Below, in pieces: positions 1 to 9,945 of a DNA stretch of 64,000 bases. The position numbers and the translations under genes were made by a program. Source of the stretch: Arctopsyche grandis (lineage: Eukaryota; Arthropoda; Insecta; Trichoptera; Hydropsychidae); the NCBI RefSeq assembly GCF_051622035.1, contig NC_135365.1, positions 2,594,501-2,658,500 on the forward strand, given 5' to 3'. Positions within the stretch are counted from its first letter, which is position 1. Every line of letters begins with the position of its first letter. The notes below the pieces were generated by a model. It saw only the letters and a list, made by a program, of their open reading frames with translations, made no database searches and had not been told where the DNA came from.

Positions 1-131
1 GTAAATCCTTTGTGAAAAAGGTTTGGCAAACCATTAACAATGCATTTACAACATTTGAACAATACGCGGCACCTTCTGGGTCCGGTGACTACTCATTACC
101 CGTCAAACTTGGAGAATTTCGTGAACGTTCA
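1..131. repeat. Foldback hairpin repeat, truncated by window edge
   Basis: The sequence around 1-100 pairs with itself: TTGTAAATGC-type and GCATTTACAA-type arms surround an AAGGTTTGGCAAACC core. It ends in a GGCACCTTCTGGGTCCG tail. The same unit recurs near 21680, 31590, 32220-32540, 41130, 43486 and 51050, so it is a dispersed short foldback element. No coding capacity. Confidence 0.6.
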
Positions 132-329
132 TGAAACGGCCATATCAAAGGTACGATCATTTAAATCTATGCTTGTATTCAATTTTGTGTTTCAATTTTC
201 AACGAATATTTTATATTTATACACAGGTTCCGACAAGGAAATCAGTACTCAACTATATAAACAGCGCAATCAAATTGATCACGAATACTGAACTCGACAT
301 GGCGATCAAACTTAACACTTTAGGGTAGT

Positions 330-420
330 GATCTAGGAGGGTTTTTTTGGATTCGCTAAAAATTTTATACCTGTTTTGTATTGGATTCTAATTGGAAATG
401 TGAGCAAAATTTTCAGCGTG
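330..420 (-). repeat. Fragment of TTAA/CCCTTTGAG repeat family
   Basis: This segment matches, in reverse orientation, the internal part of the piggyBac-like family best seen at 54285-54850 (the 'CTAGATAACTACCGCC...' and 'AGAAAGCAGGTATAAAAATT' parts). Neither terminus is preserved. Confidence 0.45.
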
Positions 421-514
421 GCAGGCTTTCAACAGAAAATGCGTCAAAACTCAAAGAATTAACTGTTAAAGTGTGCAAGGAATGTCTCAATACAACCTAT
501 TGACATAGAACATA

Positions 515-985
515 GCCATAGCCAGCAGTATGGCTCGGTTTTTGCGTTTATGTTTAGAACCGAGAGATTACTGGATTCGATCGCGTGCTAATCTTTAATA
601 CTGCTGGTTAGATTTGATTATTTGTGACACCAGGTCGATCGTTTCTTAATAGAGATTGCCAATTTATCTGATTTTCATTGTTGAAACGGTTCCTCAAAAT
701 AACCAAAAACCATCCTACTTGCTGGCACAAATATCTGAATTTGATTCATGTACAATATGTTAAAATGTATGTACAAGTCTAATGTTTCAATGGATTGCTT
801 AATTAATTAATTGTCAATTTCGTGTTCTTCAGCCTCTCGAAATACTATAATAATAAATTTTTATGTAATAAAAATGCTGCAATGTTTGTAATTAATTGTC
901 TAGGAAGGCGCATTGGGGTCTACCTGTCAGGCCTTCCTGGCCCATATATGTAAAAAGTAAAAATAAAATAAAATGAAACATTGAG
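515..985 (+). repeat. tRNA-derived SINE, type 1 head
   Basis: The head AGCCAGCAGTATGGCTCGG carries a degenerate A box and a 'GGATTCGATCGC' B-box-like site. The body contains GCCAATTTATCTGATTTTCA and TTGAAACGGTTCC. The tail has the AGGAAGGCGCATTGGGG / GGCCTTCCT stem-loop and an AT-rich run. Other copies in this window share the same order of head, body and tail. Confidence 0.7.
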
Positions 986-1996
986 GCATAAACGGGGCTC
1001 AAACCCATATATGTATATGTAAATCATAATGCCGAAAGTTTAAACGATAATGAAGAATGTTAATAATATTTTAATTTGAAGATTATCTCTTGTTTCATGA
1101 CATTGAGTAGTTTTTTTGTTACATAAAAAGTTAATAATATAATATATTCCGATTGAACAGTGACCTTTAATGCATGTTTTTATTCAACTTTAATTTGAAT
1201 ATGGTATTTACCTTTTTTACTACGGTGAAAATTAGAGGGAAATGGTTGATCTTTTTATCGTTGATATAACCAGTGGCGGCTCGTCCATACGCACTGCGGT
1301 ACTGCAGCACCCCCAAGGAAATTGAGAAAAATTTAACATTATTATATACATAAATGTATGTATGTATATTATATGAAAATATCAATATTATTAATATTAT
1401 TAAGCCTGCCCGCACACCGATACATCCAATAATGATCATACATCGCTATACTAATATCAGACAGTGAGGCATCGTTTATGATTTTGTGCAGTACGGTTTT
1501 CGATGGAATATGCCGAGTGTGCGAAGGAGGGGCGCGGGGGCAGCTAGAAGCTTGGTCCGTACTGCACTCCCAACAGTGCTATACACATTTCTTGTTGCGT
1601 TCGTGTGCGCGCCGCGCCACTTTTCGTCATTTCTTCTGCACCTTTTGTCTTTCCTTCTACACCTCTTACACTTTCTACGTTTCTACACGTCACCTTAAGT
1701 ATTTAAGATGGTATCAAAAATAAGAGAAGCTGAGCCAATGTTTTCAAGAACTTAAATATTCTTCCGAAAATACTGATAAAACAATAACAGATTCTACCAA
1801 TTTACTGAATACAATTTTTTTATTTTAGTCAGAACTTTTTCACAAGTTAATGCTGCATGTAGAAATTATTTATAACCGAATGCAATCTATCATAGTAATA
1901 TCGATGCATTTTCAATTAAAGAAAACTTAAAAAGTTTTACTAATGTCATTATACAAATATGAGATTCCAAAAATATGTGATGCATATATTATATGC

Positions 1997-2028
<32 letters not shown>

Positions 2029-2164
2029 GCTTTTATTCCAGACGATGAGGAGAATAGTGCAATCCCCAACGCCCATATAAATAATATATAGATAATAAAA
2101 AAAAAAAAAAAAGTATTGAAAAATAGTAAACAAAAAATAAATAAATAAATACATAAGTAAATAT

Positions 2165-3487
2165 ATAAATATTACTGATAATAAATAATATTAATAATAA
2201 ATAATAATAATAATAAATAATAATAATAATAATAATTATAATAAATAAATAATAATAAATAAGTCTAATAATAATAAATAATAATAATTTTATGTCTATT
2301 CAAGGCGGTCGGTGTAGCAGTTCCATCCATCGAACATACAATGAAGAATGCAAATGAGAAGATGCAGCAGCAAGAAGACAATTAGGCGATAAAAATATAC
2401 GAAGACGTAGAGAGGCCGCTCTCATCCTGAGAATGGCTTCAAAATGAGGCACATGCCCTTCTACAAACATTTGCGACGCGCTACAGCTCCTAGGTAACCC
2501 GAAAAGAGCACGGTAACAGTTGTTGTATTGTACCTTTATCTTCCTCATCGTCTCCCGCTTGTATCTGGTCCATAATTCACCAGTATAGAGGCTAGTACAA
2601 AAGGACATAAATAATTGTCTCTTAACCTCTACACTGGAGTGGAAAAATCGTCTAGCCAGCATATTTGCCCTTACACAAATGGCTCTTCTTTGTCTTTCGA
2701 TGTCACGGTCATCAGATAGATCCTCCGTCAGCAAGTGTCCCAGATACTTGACTTCCCTAACAGTTTCAAGATTACGCCCATCTAAAATAATGTTGGGGAC
2801 GAAATGAGGACCTCGACCGTATCGGAAAATCAGTACCATGGATTTACTCGTATTATACCGCATATTATGTTCTGCAGCATAACTCGAGCAAACTTCCAGG
2901 AGGCGATTCAGAGCTGACGGAGAAGGCGCCAAGATCACCATGTCATCCGCATAGCTGATGTGGTTACTGCATATTCCTCCTATGTGGCAACCAACTCCAG
3001 TCTGTCGAAGGCGATGTGAAAGTTCATCCATGTAAAGGTTGAATAAGCCAGGAGACATTGACCCACCCTGTCTAACCCCGCACTTCAAAGAAGCGGGATC
3101 AGAGTATGAATTCCCCCAGCGTACATGGCTGAACTGATTCCGGTGCCAGGATGCTAAAAACCTCACGATTTGACTTGGAGCTCCCCTTTTTAACAGTTTG
3201 GACCAAAGTAGATCATGATCCACTCGATCGAAGGCCTTGGATAAGTCTAGAAAACAGGCGTATACGGAAGTTTTTCGCGATGTATAAAAATCCACTACCT
3301 GTTTTAAAGTGTAGATGGCCATGTCCGTCGACGAGTGCTTCTTGAATCCAAACTGCTCATCAGCTGACAAAAGGTAGCCACTTAATCTGCAACTCAATAT
3401 CTTCTCTAGAATTTTAGATAAAATGGTGGCTAGAGCAATAGGACGATAGCTGTCAATGACTGAAGCATCAAGCTTTGATGACTTGAT
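2165..3487 (-). pseudogene. 5'-truncated LINE: reverse transcriptase domain and C-terminus
   Basis: A long minus-strand frame runs from about 3487 to 2300 without a stop and encodes a non-LTR reverse transcriptase. It begins inside the palm domain (SYRPIALATILSKILEKIL), continues through FGFKKHSS, the LDLSKAFDRVDHDLL block, GVRQGGSMSPGLFNLYMDEL and the catalytic YADD box (YADDMVIL), then a C-terminal thumb region with KYLGHLL. The expected upstream endonuclease and ORF1 are missing, so this is a typical 5'-truncated copy. The 3' end runs into a long (AAT)n tract at about 2165-2299, as expected for target-primed reverse transcription with a microsatellite-like tail. It lies inside the hAT element 1271-4169. 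A short related fragment with the same tail is at 20340-20512. The clade (CR1/Jockey-like) is inferred from the C-terminal style only. Confidence 0.88.
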
Positions 3488-3556
3488 ATATGTACTATAT
3501 GTACATATATGTACTATCGCACATATTATATATATTAAGGATATAAAAGAAATATA

Positions 3557-3950
3557 TACTTTTTCTATTCAATTACAAGCTGTGAAATTATTTAATAAAG
3601 AAAATTTTGAAAAGTACTGAAAGAAAATGCCAATGGAAGATCTACTACTAACCGTTGAATCATATCCAATGTTAGATAAAGAAAAACTTCAAACTGAATT
3701 AGAAGTGTTTTACTCGAGGAACGAAATGCATAGTATTAATGATTTATTATTATTTTTAAAACTTATTTTTGCAATCAATTCATGCAAAGTTCGTGTGCAA
3801 ATAACAAAACTTATTCAAATTCTGCTTACAACTTCAACTACCTCTGAGCCAGAATGGTGTTTTTCATCAATAAATAGAATAAAGACATACATATATAAGA
3901 AACATAATGGTTCAGGAAAGATTGACGGCTTCGTCTATGCTGTCAATTGA
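3557..3950 (+). pseudogene. hAT transposase C-terminal (dimerisation) fragment
   Basis: The frame at 3627-3950 encodes a peptide with the signature block LLTTSTTSEPEWCFSSINRI, which corresponds to the hAT dimerisation motif ('TxxSExxFSxxxRIKT') of TTF-type/ZBED-like transposases. Only the last ~110 residues are open and the rest of the transposase is absent. It sits close to the 3' terminus of the hAT 1271-4169, as expected. A near-identical copy, frame-broken near its start, is at 40391-40687. No host function is implied. Confidence 0.8.
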
Positions 3951-4262
3951 AAAAAAATGATGATGAACAGTGAAAACTTTAACGAAAGGTGATAGACCTT
4001 TTTTTAAGGAAAAAAGACAGAAGAATCAATTTTATAATGAAATAAAATACATATAATGTTTAATTTTCATAATTTTGATGTTAATAGTAAAAGATAATCC
4101 AAATAAACATTTTTTTTATTTTTAATCAACCGCAGCATCCCCAGATATCTTATCCACAAGCCGCCACTGGATATAACCAACAATATCTTTATTAAATTTT
4201 CATAAAAAACCTTATATGTACATCGATTGCAATACCCTGTCTTTTTATCATTTTTAATCTTT

Positions 4263-4770
4263 CAATACTGGAGTGCTGACGTCTTTTCATTTCCATTTCC
4301 AACTAGAATTATTTAGAAATCCAATAGAAAGCAGGTATAAAAATTGTAGCAAATCCAAACAAACCCTAGATAACTACCGCCTTGGATTTCGAGTTTTGTA
4401 AAGGTGTGATTAGACTCTAATATGTATATCTTGCAACAAAATAAAATAAACAAAAGAAGTCTATTAATGAATGTATTTTTCCAAAACTGGTTCGATCTTC
4501 TTCATTGTTGTTAAAATGTAATGGTCACAAATCTAAATGCCAAGCCACAGTCTAAAATACTTAGCAGTCAGGGATTTCCATCGGGTAATTCTGCTATGGT
4601 TATAAATTCAGAAATTCCGTTGTAAACCAGTCTTTATAAACATTGACACGAATTACACGAACCATAGTCAATGCATTTTTTTTTCAATGCTACCTGGGAA
4701 GGCTTAGCGGGTAGTATTCTTGTTTATTTTTTACAAACTCGAAAAAACAACACCCATCGGCGTGTGTAAA
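4263..4770 (+). repeat. Piggybac-like TTAA-family copy (CCCTTTGAG type), worn ends
   Basis: The segment contains GGAGTGCTGACGTCTTTTC near its left end and CCATCGGCGTGTG near its right end. Between them is the same body as the intact copy at 54285-54850, including AATGCTACCTGGGAAGGCTT. The terminal CCC and TTAA are mutated. Confidence 0.6.
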
Positions 4771-5205
4771 TTAAAAAAAAATGTTATTGTTTAAGTTTAT
4801 GAGGATCTCATAAGAATCCTAGATGATTTTAACATTAAATTGCGACATGTCACAAATTAAAATAGAAACTCCCAATTAGATTTTGGCCATAAATAGCGAG
4901 TTCTCACCAGTGGTGTCACCCTAATAATTTCCATGGGTTTCCGGAAACCCGTTGTAAAAAATCAAAAGTTTCCGGAAACCCGTTGTTAGAAATCTAATAA
5001 GTTATAAATCTAATAGTAATAACTAATAACAATAAGAAGAGGCTTGTAAAAATACATATAATTTTTGGCAAAAAATATACAAATCTTGAAAATTCAATGA
5101 ACTCGTAAATTTCGATTAACGATTTTCAAGATTATTTCGACGATAGCGATTTATCAATAAATCGAATTCCGAAAAGTATCCAAAAAGGTAAGAAAATAGT
5201 TAACT

Positions 5206-5406
5206 TTTGCTGTGAGCTCTGCAGAAGCTAAAAGAGTATTTAGTTTAATGAATAATATTTCTAATGATCAAAGAAATTGTTTAACTGTAGATAACATATC
5301 CCACTTAATGACTATTAAACTTCTTGGAAAGTTACTTTCTGAATTGGATCCAAAGCCATTTGTTGAATCGTCGTTACGTCAGGGGCATCACACTGCTGAT
5401 GAGTGA
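5206..5406 (+). pseudogene. hAT transposase dimerisation-domain remnant
   Basis: The open frame encodes SSAEAKRVFSLMNNI followed by NCLTVDNISHLM and a terminal LDPKPFVESSLRQGHHTADE. This pattern (SSAEAxRxFSLMNNI ... LTVxNISxLM ... Pxxxxxxxxxx(G)H(H/R)xADD) is the C-terminal hAT dimerisation region found in KIAA1586-like/hAT transposases. About 60 residues remain, against roughly 600 or more in a full transposase, so it is a relic. Its strand and place agree with the enclosing hAT 4908-6946. Confidence 0.75.
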
Positions 5407-5571
5407 TGAAACTCCATAAAATAAAAAACCCACTGTCTGTGTATTAAAATTAGCGACGTAAAAATATTAAATTACACTATTAAATTCAAATTTAACAGCT
5501 AGTGGATTCATACAATAAATAAGCATTTGAAACATTGTAAAATTCAAGTAATATATAAAAAAATGGTGTTA

Positions 5572-5989
5572 CTTTAGTACGCGGTCTACCTTAGCGTGCG
5601 ATCTACCTTTGAATCGCAGTCGACTAGTTTTTTTTTTATTTGTATCGTAGCAACGAAATGTTTATTACAATTTTTTATAAATTATAAAAAATATAAATTC
5701 ATAATGACAATCGTAAATTTTCAATAAAATTAATCATCGAAAAACAAATTTGCAATAATCACTCTAGCTTGTATAGCATTAATAGTAAATAAGTCAAACA
5801 TAGAAATTGTTAAAATTAGTGTGTTGACGGTAGAGCTTGCACGCCAGATGAATGAGCTTCTTCCATAATTAGAAATAGTATTAGGTATGTAAAGGAGCTC
5901 ATTATATCTAGTCATTCTATATTAAAGTAAAAACGTGAAGGTAGATCGCATACTAAAGTAGATATGTGAAGGTAGACCGCATACTAAAG
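5572..5989. mobile_element. Short inverted-repeat element with TA flanks
   Basis: Left end CTTTAGTACGCGGTCTACCT and right end AGGTAGACCGCATACTAAAG are inverse with one mismatch. A second pair, GCGATCTACCT and AGGTAGATCGC, lies just inside each end. The dinucleotide TA flanks both ends. A minus-strand open frame inside (5730-5915) has a weak 'YGRSSFIWRAS' block recalling LINE C-termini. The TA flanks suggest a Tc1/mariner-type insertion, but two bases are weak evidence. Confidence 0.55.
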
Positions 5990-6033
5990 TAGCTAAGAAA
6001 AAGTTTCACCCAAGTCACTATTACGTAAAGACT

Positions 6034-6824
6034 TGTAGGAATTTCGTCATCGTCATCGTCATCGAAACATTCGAGAATATTCCACAACAACAAACCACAT
6101 TCCTGGCAGAACTCACCACACAACACGTGCACTTCTTGGAATCAATCGCCAGTTCCTTCGAGAATGTTCCACCCCTCACACTCGAGCGGAACGAAACCCA
6201 GACGACGCACACCTGCAGCCATTATATTAAACTCAAGCGGAACGCCCCTACCAGTCGAGCGGAACCAAAACGGTCGAAACACGCCGCCGCCATTAAACTA
6301 CATCGAGCGGAACGGCGCCAATCGTTCCAGAAAAGTCCACCCCATCGACAAAAGCTCATTCCTCGCTTACGCATCAACAACCACCACCATCGGTCAGGTG
6401 ATTCCAGAAACACTATAAAAGGAGGTACAACCCAAACAACGCCAGTCGACCCACAGCAGCAAGCGTCGACACACAGCAGCAGACCAGTCGACATCCAGCT
6501 CCTGACCTGCCACCACTACACTACGCGGACTTGGAAGATCAACCAGCCGAACGAGCCAGCAACACACTGCCGTATCCAGAGACCTTCCGAACATAGCCGA
6601 ACGACGAGCCAGCAACACACTGCCGTATCCAGAGACCTTCCGAACATAGCTGAATGCCGAGCCAGCGACACTCTACCATATCCAGAGACCGCTGAACGAC
6701 ATACTTTTGCCCACAAATATAATACCTTTGTACAACCATAGGCAAACAATAAAACTTTATAAAACAAGCACAACAGTGTTTCGTTAGGCTGGGATACGGT
6801 CAACACATCGCTACCCCGCCTACA
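6034..6824 (+). mobile_element. Solo LTR with 4-bp GACT duplication
   Basis: This 791-bp segment begins TGTAGG and ends CCTACA (perfect 6-bp inverse) and is flanked by GACT on both sides (6030-6033, 6825-6828). It contains a TATA-like ACTATAAAAGG near 6412 and an AATAAA near 6748, in the order expected for an LTR. Its base composition (C/A-rich, GC much higher than flanks) marks it as foreign to the enclosing hAT. The 4-bp duplication fits Ty3/gypsy-type integration, but there is no internal coding region to confirm the class. Confidence 0.85.
6556..6714 (+). repeat. 53-bp tandem repeat, three copies, inside the solo LTR
   Basis: Units start at 6556, 6609 and 6662 with CCAGCAACACACTGCCGTAT (third unit diverged). 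Each unit also contains CCAGAGACC and GAACATAGC. They lie between the TATA-like box and the AATAAA of the LTR. Confidence 0.8.
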
Positions 6825-6954
6825 GACTGAAATTTATATTTATTTTAATTCAAATTAAAATTTTCACATAATAGAAAAAAAAAAACATATATATAAATTG
6901 AAAAAAAATTGGAAACCCGCTGTCCAAAATTGTGGTGACACCACTGGTTATCCC

Positions 6955-7671
6955 CAATCCTCTTGTGGGAAATAATCATACCTATATAACCGAATTCTAA
7001 TGAACGATGATTGTACACTGCATTTATGTACATATTCGATTTCGCTCCATGGCGTGTCACTTATCGCCGATTTCGCTACCTTGACACTGCATTACGAGCG
7101 TTGTGACGTATCGTTTACCTGTCGCGATTGTGTACATATATGCAAACATCGGACATTTATAGTTCTTCGTCGAGTGCGATATGCAACGAGGTTTAATTGG
7201 TCAGCGTTTAAGTGATAACACTGATAAATGATCGACGGTGCTGAAAATAAGAGGAGAACGCATGGTCACCGCGCGTGCAATATAATTGCACTAGGTTCGG
7301 CAGATTGTACATATAGCGGGTCTGACGCGGTGAGTCACTCACCCTGTCGGGGCGATTTCGGCTCGAACAGGGTTGCCAGCAAAGGTTGTCAGTTTGCCTT
7401 TTAAAACCCACCGATCAACGAGCATGCCTGTGTGTATGGCGCGATATATCGCGCGACCTATCTCAAGGCTTTGCCAATGGCCCCGCGTGCCGCAAACTTG
7501 AACTTGACTACGGTCGATTTCGTGCACGTGATTCGCACGACACAACAAACCTTATGTCACACGTCTCTGCGTTCGCATCTCATCTCGAATAATCATTTGT
7601 CAAACTGGAAAGTGTTTTTTTCTACGAACTTTTTTTATTTTGCAGATTTTAATTGATTATTCCGGTGGTTC
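6955..7671. other. CpG-rich unique segment, no gene recognised
   Basis: Unlike its surroundings this stretch is rich in CG dinucleotides and is not seen elsewhere in the window. It contains palindromic CGCGATATATCGCGCG near 7440 and a GGTGAGTCACTCACC motif near 7330. Open frames are short and overlapping in both directions with no recognisable domain. It could be a promoter or noncoding exon of a gene outside the window, or an old high-GC repeat. Confidence 0.35.
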
Positions 7672-7675
7672 TTAA

Positions 7676-8156
7676 GAGGGCTGTACACCCGTTAATTTTG
7701 TTGCCGTTCCTTTCTTCGATATATATATTGAGCGAATGCGGCAATATATATCAATATATATATTGAGTGAATGCGAAAGTTGCGCTTCGACCAGATAATA
7801 CGTATTTTAAATCGATAAAATCGAAGTTTCGTATTCTCCTATTATCTCCTCTAAAACTGGACCAATTTTTAAAAAAATTTCATCATCGGTATGAGAAAGA
7901 TATTTTCTGTGCAACTATGCTCGTATTTCTTTTTAAATCGACCGTTAAATAAGCACGCTGGACTCTTTTCGTGGGTGTAAAAAAGAGGCGATTTTATAGA
8001 TGTTTGGCGACTCCTAGCTCCTATAAAAAATAGCTTATCAAAAAAATAAAAGCACAGATGCATGCCAATGGTGGATATCCATTTCTCTAGTGCCATAATT
8101 GAGGAAGGGAGAAGTGTAATACGTTTGTATGGACAAGGCGCTGGTGTCCAGCCCTC
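7676..8156 (+). mobile_element. TTAA-flanked (piggyBac-like) nonautonomous element, array unit 1
   Basis: The 481-bp unit starts GAGGGCTGTACACCC and ends GGTGTCCAGCCCTC, with TTAA on each side (7672-7675, 8157-8160). TTAA duplication is the piggyBac hallmark. The termini do not have the usual CCC start, so the superfamily is inferred. The 61-codon frame at 7767-7952 recurs in all array units and is not credible as a gene. Other copies: 8161-8829, 8834-9744, 20850-21379 and 45491-46142. Confidence 0.75.
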
Positions 8157-8160
8157 TTAA

Positions 8161-8829
8161 GAGGGCTGTACACCCGAAACCTTAATTTTGTTACCGTTCC
8201 TTTCTTCGATATATATATTGAGTGTATGCATATATTGAGTGAATGCGACAATATATATCAATATATATATTGAGTGAATGCGAAAGTTGCGCTTCGACCA
8301 GATAATACGTATTTTAAATCGATAAAATCGAGGTTTCGTATTCTCCTATTATCTCCTCTAAAACTGGACCAATTTTTAAAAAAATTTCATCATCGGTATG
8401 AGAAAGATATTTTCTGTGCAACTATGCTCGTATTTCTTTTTAAATCGACCGTTAAATAAGCACGCTGGACTCTTTTCGTGGGTGTAAAAAAGAGGCGATT
8501 TTATAAATGTTTGGCGGCTCCTAGCTCCTATAAAAAATTACTTATTGTGGCGGCTCGCTTATACGACATGGTCGAGTTTGGTTGCCTTCCTGCGAGTGGG
8601 GACCAACCCGGCTGGGTTCGGAGAGCCACTACTCACTCTGTCTTCAGCTGTCATATAATAAACACGTGCATTAACATGCCAGTCGTCTCATTCGTTCATC
8701 CTCCATATTATCAAAAAAATAAAAGCACAGATGCATGCCAATGGTGGATATCCATTTCTCTAGTGCCATAATTGAGGAAGGGAGAAGTGTAATACGTTTG
8801 TATGGACAAGGCGCTGGTGTCCAGCCCTC
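8161..8829 (+). mobile_element. TTAA-flanked element, array unit 2
   Basis: Same family and orientation as unit 1, sharing the single TTAA at 8157-8160 with it and that at 8830-8833 with unit 3. It has an extra ~22-bp ATATATTGAGTG-type repeat near 8210, shared with unit 3, and a 162-bp insertion at 8546-8707. Confidence 0.75.
8546..8707 (+). mobile_element. 162-bp insertion with TTAT duplication, possible short solo LTR
   Basis: Comparison with units 1 and 3 shows clean insertion of 162 bp, with TTAT on both sides (8542-8545, 8708-8711). It starts TGTGG and ends CCATA and contains a TATAATAAACA polyadenylation-like site. The length and TG start suggest a very small LTR (TRIM-like), but no second copy is visible here. 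Confidence 0.5.
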
Positions 8830-8833
8830 TTAA

Positions 8834-9744
8834 GAGGGCTGTACACCCGAAACCTTAATTTTGTTACCGTTCCTTTCTTCGATATATATATTGAGTGTAT
8901 GCATATATTGAGTGAATGCGACAATATATATCAATATATATATTGAGTGAATGCGAAAGTTGCGCTTCGACCAGATAATACGTATTTTAAATCGACAAAA
9001 TCAAGGTTTCGTATTCTCCTATTATCTCCTCTAAAACTGGACCAATTTTTAAAAAAATTTCATCATCGGTATGAGAAAAATATTTTCTGTGTAACTATGC
9101 TCGTATTTCTTTTTAAATCGACCGTTAAATAAGCACGCTGGACTCTTTTCGTGGGTGTAAAAAAGAGGCGATTTTATAAATGTTTGGCGGCTCCTAGCTC
9201 CTATAAAAAATAACTTATCAAAAAAATAAAAGCACAGATGCATGCCAATGGTGGATATCCATATCCATAATTTCTCTAGTGCCATAATTGAGGAAGGGAG
9301 AAGTGTAATACTGTTACGTACGCAGCGGATTAAGCGAATAGAATCCCAGAGACTGTGTGACCGTTCAAGGATTATCTGTAACGGATATCTGTTAACGGAT
9401 TAACTAAATGCATACCGTGCGACTGGTATAAGTGGTTTTAAGGATTAGCGACAAGCTAAGTGCATGAAAGCTAAACAATCATTGCACTTCTCATACCGTG
9501 GGAATACATATCCGAATACGTGACTATACAGTAGGTAAACAGATTAGACGTCCTGAGAGATCTACCCCTTATAAGGCGGTACGTAGGCGATATCAGGTCA
9601 TTCTGGACTGAGCAGTGGCAATACGTGTATCTCCTTAATCATCAATAAATGCTGTGATACGACTGTTGGCCTTTTACTTGGATCCTCCACCCACCCCTAC
9701 GGAACAATACGTTTGTATGGACAAGGCGCTGGTGTCCAGCCCTC
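8834..9744 (+). mobile_element. TTAA-flanked element, array unit 3, interrupted
   Basis: Third head-to-tail unit, ending GGTGTCCAGCCCTC at 9744 and followed by TTAA (9745-9748). The 911-bp length is explained by a 395-bp solo LTR plus its 4-bp duplication (9312-9710). Without it the unit is about the same length as unit 2 without its insert. Confidence 0.75.
9312..9706 (+). mobile_element. Solo LTR (TGTTACGTACGC family), ATAC duplication
   Basis: Begins TGTTACGTACGC and ends CCCCTACGGAACA, flanked by ATAC (9308-9311, 9707-9710). The uninterrupted reading of units 1 and 2 gives the empty site. An AATAAA is present at about 9645. A second copy of the same family lies in inverse orientation at 23630-24013. 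Confidence 0.88.
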
Positions 9745-9854
9745 TTAAGCGGTGTGTTTGTTGCTTTGAATGAATGTTTTCGATTTTAGTTTTATGATAG
9801 CCAAGTAACCTACGAACCCTCTGTACTAGAGTTTCCAATCCGAATATTCGAATA

Positions 9855-9945
9855 CAGTACACTCTCAATTATCCGGGCCAATGCTTGGGAGGGAGGGCAC
9901 GGATAATCTAAAAACACGGATAATCCGAATAATTTTGACTTGGTT
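9855..9945 (+). repeat. Pogo/Tigger-like terminal fragment
   Basis: CAGTACACTCTCAATTATCC followed by repeated 'GGATAATC' motifs resembles the termini of pogo/Tigger Tc1-mariner elements. The opposite end was not found, so it is only a terminal fragment. Confidence 0.4.

Larger units (their letters stand above)
1271..4169 (+). mobile_element. hAT element with 8-bp target duplication, host of a nested LINE
   Basis: Terminal inverted repeats start CAGTGGCGGCTCGTC (1271) and end AAGCCGCCACTG (4169). The flanks are an exact 8-bp duplication GATATAAC (1263-1270 and 4170-4177), the hallmark of hAT insertion. The 3' part keeps a transposase C-terminal fragment (3557-3950). The 5' and middle parts are degenerate, and a minus-strand LINE fragment (2165-3487) is inserted inside. 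It is defective for transposition. A second copy of its 3' half lies at 40360-40963. Confidence 0.9.
4908..6946 (+). mobile_element. hAT element (CAGTGGTGTCACC termini)
   Basis: Left terminus CAGTGGTGTCACC (4908) is the exact inverse of right terminus GGTGACACCACTG (ends 6946). Subterminal GGAAACCCGTTGT also occurs at both ends. Flanks GTTCTCAC and GTTATCCC agree at 6 of 8 positions, a decayed 8-bp duplication. Inside are a transposase C-terminal remnant (5206-5406), a nested short inverted-repeat element (5572-5989) and a solo LTR (6034-6824). Confidence 0.85.

Noticed and set aside
2300-3397. Functional reverse transcriptase gene
   Set aside because: Although open, it lacks the RT start, endonuclease and ORF1 and ends in a microsatellite tail inside a hAT; it is a truncated insertion.
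6127-6806. Several long overlapping frames on both strands
   Set aside because: All lie within the C/A-rich solo LTR and reflect its composition.
7767-9132. Three near-identical 61-codon frames
   Set aside because: They are repeats of one frame inside the TTAA-flanked array and vary with no sign of coding constraint.
7676-9748. CRISPR-like array
   Set aside because: The repeats are ~500-bp transposons with TTAA borders; there are no short direct repeats with unique spacers and the genome is eukaryotic.
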